A DNA stretch of 64,000 nt from Nitzschia sp. pyKryTriq1 (lineage: Eukaryota > Bacillariophyta > Bacillariophyceae > Bacillariales > Bacillariaceae): assembly GCA_956465555.1 (NCBI GenBank), contig OY101118.1, forward strand, positions 310,001-374,000. Reading direction: 5' to 3'. Below, in pieces: positions 58,232 through 64,000 of this stretch. The translations under genes were made by a program, and so were the position numbers. The notes beneath the pieces are model-generated. The model did not search any database. It saw only the letters and a program-made list of their open reading frames with translations, and was not told where the DNA came from. Position 1 is the first letter of the stretch; each line of letters opens with the position of its first letter.

Positions 58232-60248
58232 TTATGCGAATTTGTACCGCTGCATGTTCAACTCTGGCTTGTATCGAAGCAATTGCTCTTTCGTCCATGA
58301 ATCATAAGGAAGACCCTCCTCTTCCAGTATTCGCTCGGCCATGGGACCCCACCATTCCGAGCATTTGACGGGATGATTCATTCCCAAGGCCAACGATCGC
58401 AATCGAATGCTCATAAACTGGAACATGCAGAAGAAAGGTGGACGACACAGGAGACAAAAGGAAGTACGTCAGAAAAAAGTATAATTCGTCTTTCTGTGTG
58501 ATAACAAAGTTAACAACATAACATCGAGGACGCTTGTCAGGGTTCGTGACAAAGCCATCATACCGGTACTGCACATGCTGGCATGTGTGTCAAGAATCCT
58601 GACAAGGACAGCCCAGCCCAGCCCAGCCCAGCATACCGCCTTCGACATCAATCAATCGACTATTCCTATTACTTCTTTGCAAAAAGTACAGGCACCACTT
58701 CGTATCTTTCCAGAAACAAAAGGAAGTACGAACCTGTGCCATAACAAAATTGTCAGGGACTTCTTCCCAAGGATCTTTCTCCTTGAGTTCGTCCAAAAAT
58801 TGTTGAATATTCTTCCCTCCCGTCACATCCTTTCCATAAGAGTCATACCCGAACTGAATGAGTTTGAGCAAGACATCTCGCCGACCATATTTCGATTTGT
58901 ATCCTCCAATGTCACACATCTGAAACAGCTTTTCTTCATCTTGGCGATAGAGGGCCGCAAACAAGAGACATATTGACAAGCGCTCGTTCCTCGATAACCG
59001 TTTGGTCGATCCATAGTCAATCAATCCAATCCTGGAATCGGGTAACAACAAAAAATTTCCACCATGGGGATCGGCATTGAATACGCCGTTCTTGAGAAGT
59101 TGAACTCCATGAACCCGCATCAACGTGTCAATGATCCGAGGAATATTGGGTGGAAGTATCGAGTGTTGATAAGGGATTGGCCGCCCTCTCAGGTTTCCCA
59201 CTGTAGCATTGAATGCCCCAATGCCCAAGTTGCAGACAAAGTCTTTGCTGCGCAACCAATTGCGATAGCAAGCCATCTTCCACGCCGAAGGTCCATCGTA
59301 TTTGGCAGGAACTCCTTCTCGCTCGATCCGATCTCTTGCTTCTTGTTCCAGATCGTGTAAGGTTGTTCCATTGGCACGCGCCCAGGTATCAAAGTAGCTT
59401 CGAATACCATCGATCAGTTTGGGGCCTGGCAACAAGTCCATAACCAGCAATCGTTTGGTAGAGAATTCAGTGATCGGGGATGGCACCACCACTTCTCTAG
59501 GTTGAAATCCATGGCGAATCATATTCGCTTGAACATCTTGCAAGTTTTTGGCTTCATTCCGGTAATCCAATTCGGCAGCGTTTTGTTTTTCCAGAGCATC
59601 CAAAATGACAATATGTTCGGGAGCAAAGACTTCACAGAATCGTCGTATCGTATCAATATCTTCATGAAATAACTCTTGTGCCTCGGGGTATTGGACCTTG
59701 ACGGCGACGTGGCGTCCATCCTTCAATGTAGCCCGATGCACCTGCCCAATACTGGCAGATCCCAAGGATGTTTCTTCGAAAAACGAAAAGGTTTCTTCCA
59801 CTGATGTCTTGCCCGTTTCTTCTTCAATCGTCCGACGGACACTCTCGATCGGACGCGGAGGAACTTCGTTTTCCAGTTTCCGAAACTCCCGAATCCAAAC
59901 ATCGCTAAAGGTATTGGTAAAGCCAGCCGCAGTTTGCCCGTATTTCGTGTACATGCCCTGGAGTTTCCCCAACAAAGTCACGGTCGGCACCGCGTACCGC
60001 TCATCCATGGCTTCCCACTCGGCGTCCGACAAGGGCGCGAAATTGTTGTTTCGAAATTCGGCAAAGCGATAATGCATCACGACTGGTACAAAGGTGGAAT
60101 AGGCTTGGCACATGCGGTGGAATCCTTCATCTGTTTCGTACAAATACGTCGTGTAGCCGCCGCCTCCCAGTGTCAGCGTCGCTCCTGTGGTTTGGGCGGC
60201 TCTCTTGATCAGCAACGCAAGGGATGACGACGACGACGTCGACGACAT
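58232..60248 (-). CDS. ABC1/ADCK/UbiB-family atypical kinase, two exons
   Basis: Exon 1 58734-60248 and exon 2 58232-58417 join in phase 0 (intron 58418-58733, GT-AG, 316 bp) to give 566 residues; reading through the intron instead gives an implausible tail. Diagnostic motifs: KYGQ at 102-105 (the KxGQ motif), SASIGQVH at 164-171 (the A/S-rich loop of ABC1 kinases), the ATP-site Lys in VAVK at 184, NADPHGGN at 391-398 (catalytic loop) and DYG at 411-413. Exon 2 ends in EWWGPMAERILEEEGLPYDS and KYKFA. Members act in ubiquinone biosynthesis or plastid prenyl-lipid metabolism, probably as ATPases. The N-terminal 30 residues, Ser-rich and basic, may be a transit peptide, so plastid or mitochondrial location is possible. 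Confidence 0.9.
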
Positions 60249-60892
60249 GATACTCGCAATACTGATACTGTATTGACTGACACTACAGTACTATAGAGAG
60301 TCAGTCTACTTGCAGATCCACTCTACATATTATTACACCCGCGGCAAGAAGAATGAGTCTGTACAGTACAGTAGTCTCCTTGCTACGGCCGATCAAAACC
60401 CGCCGGATTTTGGCCATGCGTAGCCTCTACGCGCGCTCCGGTACAAGAGCTGATCAAAACCCGCCGGATTTTGTGTCATTTCCGACCATGGCCATCGATG
60501 CATTGCAATCTCTCGCCACCTGGTGGACCATTCCATGATAAACACACCACCACCCACTCGCCGATACACCCACAAATAATGCTGCAACTTTGAAATTTGA
60601 AAATCGCTTGTTTTTTCGTCGAGAAACCATTGTTGGATGGTAGTCTCTGTTGTGTCTGCTGGCGCGCCGCGTTGCTTCTACACAGAAAGACGTAGAGCAA
60701 GCTGGTAGGCGGGGGTGTGAAAGTCGCTCTTTCGCCCTCGGCCTACCATCTTTGCCTGCGTCTTTTTGTGTACCTCTCAGGTAAGTATATCATTGTAACA
60801 GCAATGCAGCATTGTTTCCTTGCTAATGCCTTTTTACTTGTCGCCGCCTGCAGGTATTTTAAAAATAACATATATTATTATTGCACTACGAA
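60249..60892. other. Intergenic with short direct repeat
   Basis: A 22-bp repeat (GATCAAAACCCGCCGGATTT plus TG) occurs at 60391 and 60452. No gene accepted. Confidence 0.55.
60391..60473. repeat. 22-bp direct repeat pair
   Basis: The unit at 60391-60412 recurs exactly at 60452-60473, 61 bases apart, close to the start of the ABC1 kinase gene. Confidence 0.9.
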
Positions 60893-62350
60893 TCAATTCG
60901 TCGCCGCCCCAAGCATGCCAAGGCTTTCAAAGCCCGGAGATGTCGAGACATTGTCCCGAGGGGCGATGCAGACGTCGTAGGCATTCTCAATTAGAAGTGT
61001 GAGAGCATCCATCATCTCTATTTCGATGTTCCTCTTCTTCTTTTTGAGCTGCTCGACGACTTCGCGTGGCCAAACGAAGATCTTGCCATCCTGCAGCGCA
61101 AGTCTCCAACTTGGCCTTCGACGGTCTACGGCTAGGGCTACGACCTGCCGTAGATTGTCGAAGTAGCCCCGTCGGATGCTGTCGGCCACCGGATTGTGTA
61201 CGGTTTTCAAAGGGTAAGTTTGGTAGAACTTTTTCTTCCGGTCTTCCGGTCGCTTCAGTTGCGCTGCTTTGTGGTGTTCGGCGTGTCTCTTTTTAAAAGA
61301 GCGACCGAAGACCTTTCCGCTTCGAATAATTTTGTTGTTGTCATCTGCGTCCATGTATAAATACACACCTTCTAACTCTTCATTGTCCTTATCTACATTG
61401 TTGAATTTTGCAGGATGCAACAATGTAGTATCCACCCCGGCACTTGCCATGTCGACTTTCGCATGGCCGAAGTAGACGATGATGGCTGCCATGGCATTGA
61501 TGTTGTCTTCCGCCCACCTCCACGCCCAATGCAGCCCTTGCTTTGTGCTTTCCAGGCGACAGGTCGTCAAAGCTTCAAGTCGAATTCTCATTTTTCTAGC
61601 CAGCATGAGTGCACGTCGACCGTGCTCGGCTTGCTCCATGTGGGGAGGCAGACCGAGGCCATCCATCGTTTCGTCCCCGTTGAAGACCGCTTCGATTGCT
61701 TCCTGAAAGGAAGCATCGAACAAGTAAGTAGATGCCGTTCTCTGTTGAAAAGTGGCATTTCTTCTTGCTTCTGTCTCATTTGTTTCTGTTGCCCCAGTGT
61801 TGTCTACCGCAGGTGTCGTTTCTTTGAACACGACTTCTTTCCCACGATGGTTGAACGCCTGAAGTATTAGTGATGGGACATTCACCATGGCTTCTTGCAG
61901 TTTCCCCTTCTTTTCTTCGACTTTCTCTGCTGCGTTGTTTGGAATCACTAATGTCTCAAACAGACGGCATCTGACGAAGGCAGAGAGCTCCGCTTTCTTT
62001 GCTTTCGAAAAATGTAGTAGTTCGCATTCAAGTAAGTTCTGTTTACCATCCTTTGCTCCCCATGAAAGAACTAAGTTCTCACACTCTTTGTTTGCTTGAA
62101 GAAGTGTCTTCTCTTCGTCGTGAATATTGTCCTTTGCCTGTTGTTCATTTTCTTGTATGGAAAGACGGAGCTGTGCGCGCTGTTCCACTCGCCACTTGTG
62201 GTTGAACAGCAGTGCCCGTTGGCACTTCTCGTTCGTGATAGGATTTGTCTTCCTGACTTCCTCGCCAGCAATGGTGGTGTCTGCGGGGAATCCAAGACGG
62301 TCGTAGTCTTCATCGTCAATGTGTCCCTTTTCCTCCATGATTCTATACAT
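60893..62350 (-). CDS. GIY-YIG-like protein of unknown role
   Basis: A 485-residue protein from the first ATG at 62350 (MYRIMEEKGHIDDED). Residues 1-320 are mostly charged helices (AQLRLSIQENEQQAKDNIHD; MEQAEHGRRALMLARKMRIR) with no family I know. At 326-385 the order is LEGVYLYMDADDNNKIIRSG, then KVFGRSFKKRHAEHHKAAQL and FYQTYP: the GVY...(Y/S)xG...GRSxxxRxxEH pattern of the GIY-YIG endonuclease fold, with RSG in place of YIG and a possible catalytic Arg in GRSFKKR. The final helix and loop (WPREVVEQLKKKKRNIEIEM) may bind nucleic acid. Divergence from classical GIY-YIG enzymes makes nuclease activity uncertain. The gene could be host or derived from a mobile element; no terminal repeats were found around it. 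Confidence 0.55.
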   Translation of the reverse strand: MYRIMEEKGHIDDEDYDRLGFPADTTIAGEEVRKTNPITNEKCQRALLFNHKWRVEQRAQLRLSIQENEQQAKDNIHDEEKTLLQANKECENLVLSWGAKDGKQNLLECELLHFSKAKKAELSAFVRCRLFETLVIPNNAAEKVEEKKGKLQEAMVNVPSLILQAFNHRGKEVVFKETTPAVDNTGATETNETEARRNATFQQRTASTYLFDASFQEAIEAVFNGDETMDGLGLPPHMEQAEHGRRALMLARKMRIRLEALTTCRLESTKQGLHWAWRWAEDNINAMAAIIVYFGHAKVDMASAGVDTTLLHPAKFNNVDKDNEELEGVYLYMDADDNNKIIRSGKVFGRSFKKRHAEHHKAAQLKRPEDRKKKFYQTYPLKTVHNPVADSIRRGYFDNLRQVVALAVDRRRPSWRLALQDGKIFVWPREVVEQLKKKKRNIEIEMMDALTLLIENAYDVCIAPRDNVSTSPGFESLGMLGAATN

Positions 62351-62997
62351 GGTGGAAAAATGAGTTTTTGTATGAATCAATCACGATCCGAAACTTTTGC
62401 TACCCCCCCCTTGCCGTCCACGTGACCAGCAGACCGTACGAAGGGGACGACAAACCAGTGCTGCGAAGGCGGCCCAACCTCAGTCCGGCGAAACACCAAG
62501 GCAAGGTGATGTACCAAAGGGTAACCCAATAGACAGAGAGCGGCTACACAGTTCGAAGTCGAGTAGGGTCTTGGGCCAACGAATTTGAAACACTAGATAC
62601 TAATGTTCATCAGTCTAGAATGTCCGAGAGAGTTGAGGGCTGGTTGGCGCCTGCGCCACGCAATGAGACCCAAGTCTCCACATATGACTCCTTCGAATGA
62701 TAGACCTCGTAAACCTGGCGAGCTCCTGATTTGAATCTTCGAGGCAATACTCCGTACTGTACCGGTACAGTACGCGTACGGTGGCGTGGTTGTTTGAATA
62801 CCCAACACTGGTACCGGTACGCGATGTTGTTGTTTGTTTTGGCGTTGTTTGTTGTGTTGCTGTTGTTGTTTGGGCCATCATCCGTCATCCCATATTTATT
62901 ATTTATCCCATCATTGTCCACACTCCACCCTACTCTTCTCTACTCTACTCGTACACGTTAGTAGAGACTAGTGTGTCTCTTTTCTTCCATCGCAACC
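62351..62997. other. Divergent intergenic region
   Basis: No gene. ACCGGTACAGTACGCGTACGG at 62761 and GGTACCGGTACGCG near 62810, plus TTGTT/GTTGTT repeats. It separates the minus-strand gene from the gene at 62998. Confidence 0.55.
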
Positions 62998-64000
62998 ATG
63001 ACGGACGTTGACGAAAACAACAACACCAACAACGTTCTCCAAACCCGCCTTGCCAAGGTGCAAACCGCGATCCACAAGGCGACTCAGGAGGCCTGGAAAA
63101 GTAATAGTGCGAGGAGTCCTCGTAGCACTGTTACGACGACCACGACGGATCAGGACAATGCTTCCTTTTTGCTGGGCATGGATCTCTTTGGACAAGACAC
63201 AAGTACTTTAGAGCGTGGAATCCGTGACAAGTTGCAAGACGTGGAAGCGGAATTGCAGCGCGTGTTGAAACTCAATGACGACAGCAACAGCAACCGTAGT
63301 ACTGTTCGTATGAATAGTGAAGTTGTCGAAGAGACACTGGATCCGAACGAACTCGCACAACAAGTGCAAGCCTATCAACACAAGATTTCCTTCTTGAAAG
63401 AGGCCAGTCTAGCCCGCTCGGCACTGGACGAAGCAGCAACCTTGTCCTCGGCCGCCTTGACTTCCGAGCCCGATCTCGCGCAAGCAAGTGATCAGCTCGT
63501 ACAGGCCACGCAACATTATGAACAAGCCCAAATTATCTTGGAGCAAAACAAGACGACACCCCAAGTATCGTCGTCGTCTTCCATGATGATGCAAGAGCTT
63601 TATGTCGGCCAGCAAATTCTAGAAGGGTTGCAACATGCCATTCGACGTCAGCGCGTGGAACTCATTCACAAGGCGAGCAGTGTGCTCGATGCCTCGGTCC
63701 ATGTAGCCGTCAACGAACTGTCGGTCAAGTCCTCCAGTCATCTCAAGGAGGCCTATCAAGTCTTGGAGGCCTTGGAAGGAGGACCTCTGGCACTCGAAGA
63801 GACCTTGCGGCGGCTCACTCTTAAAATATACGATCAAGCGCTCTCGCCACTGCTGGAACCACTGCGAGCAGCAAGTAGTGATCCAACTACAGCTGCGACT
63901 GCTACTACCAATCATATAGCGCCCTGGAAGGTCACAGAAAAGGAAGACCAACCCACCAAACGCATTATTGGTGTGTCCACAAGCACCACCAAGGGCGTTG
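62998..64000 (+). CDS. Coiled-coil protein, possibly ZW10-like (partial, runs off the window)
   Basis: The frame is open from the ATG at 62998 to the last base, 334 residues so far; the 3' end is missing. Mostly helical and coiled-coil: RLAKVQTAIHKATQEAWKSN, TLERGIRDKLQDVEAELQRV, DQLVQATQHYEQAQIILEQN and LYVGQQILEGLQHAIRRQRV. The pattern of short coiled-coil helices, a QHAIRRQRVELIHKASSVLD segment and YQVLEALEGGPLALEETLRR followed by LTLKIYDQALSPLL is reminiscent of the N-terminal half of ZW10, a subunit of the NRZ/Dsl1 ER-tethering and RZZ kinetochore complexes. Similarity is by architecture and a few residues; other tethering-complex subunits are possible. Confidence 0.5.
   Translation, partial: MTDVDENNNTNNVLQTRLAKVQTAIHKATQEAWKSNSARSPRSTVTTTTTDQDNASFLLGMDLFGQDTSTLERGIRDKLQDVEAELQRVLKLNDDSNSNRSTVRMNSEVVEETLDPNELAQQVQAYQHKISFLKEASLARSALDEAATLSSAALTSEPDLAQASDQLVQATQHYEQAQIILEQNKTTPQVSSSSSMMMQELYVGQQILEGLQHAIRRQRVELIHKASSVLDASVHVAVNELSVKSSSHLKEAYQVLEALEGGPLALEETLRRLTLKIYDQALSPLLEPLRAASSDPTTAATATTNHIAPWKVTEKEDQPTKRIIGVSTSTTKGV

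Noticed and set aside
60353-60538. 61-codon plus-strand frame with ATG
   Set aside because: Built largely from the 22-bp direct repeat; no supporting motif.
1-64000. tRNA, rRNA or snRNA genes
   Set aside because: No cloverleaf with a GTTCGANNC arm or rRNA-like block was found by reading; a covariance-model scan would be needed to exclude weak cases.

Overview
The window looks like nuclear DNA of a diatom (stramenopile), most likely a pennate one. The evidence is the gene content: a CRAL-TRIO protein ending in the diatom-expanded DUF6824 domain, a SHAQKYF-type MYB regulator, a relic of a stramenopile-type cyclic-nucleotide phosphodiesterase, and a precursor with a plastid bipartite-type leader. 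Gene structure agrees: mostly single-exon genes plus a few short GT-AG introns, on both strands, without operons. I saw no rRNA, tRNA, CRISPR array or prokaryotic signal. Species cannot be fixed from the sequence.

Layout. 1-8.6 kb: a low-complexity protein, a phosphodiesterase relic, an HD-domain phosphohydrolase (minus strand), then a head-to-tail array of four small paralogous proteins (3.5-7.6 kb) of no family I know, with a possible small secreted protein between them. 8.7-13.6 kb: a GPR1/FUN34/YaaH acetate-type transporter with an unusual C-terminal domain, a Ser-rich protein, and a GFA/CENP-V-fold protein. 13.7-16.1 kb: a complete-looking hAT-type DNA transposon with 21-bp inverted ends and an exact 8-bp target duplication; its transposase is cut short and the rest is replaced by a 176-bp minisatellite. 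16.4-30 kb: a WD-repeat protein (perhaps THOC6), a Golgi-type sulfotransferase flanked by two paralogous BTB/T1 proteins, a pectin-lyase-fold protein, a three-exon Sec14/CRAL-TRIO protein and a possibly prenylated metallo-beta-lactamase-like protein. 30.5-36.7 kb: a 2057-residue VPS8-like endosomal tethering subunit. 37-48 kb: a plastid-type precursor, a CDP-alcohol phosphotransferase (ethanolamine/choline type), an SDR-like protein, two small spliced genes with unresolved 5' ends, and the MYB regulator. 48-64 kb: the CRAL-TRIO-DUF6824 gene, two tandem paralogs of a WW/DY-motif family, a membrane protein, a paralog of the 10.5-kb Ser-rich protein, an ABC1/ADCK atypical kinase with a last intron, a GIY-YIG-like protein, and the 5' part of a coiled-coil protein, perhaps ZW10-like, running off the end.

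The genes do not form a pathway; several concern membrane lipid and vesicle traffic (two Sec14-like proteins, VPS8, CDP-alcohol phosphotransferase, possible ZW10). The most striking signals are the hAT element with its minisatellite, the four-gene small-protein array, and a short palindrome (TACCGGTA and GTAC-rich variants) found in nearly every intergenic region but almost never in coding sequence.
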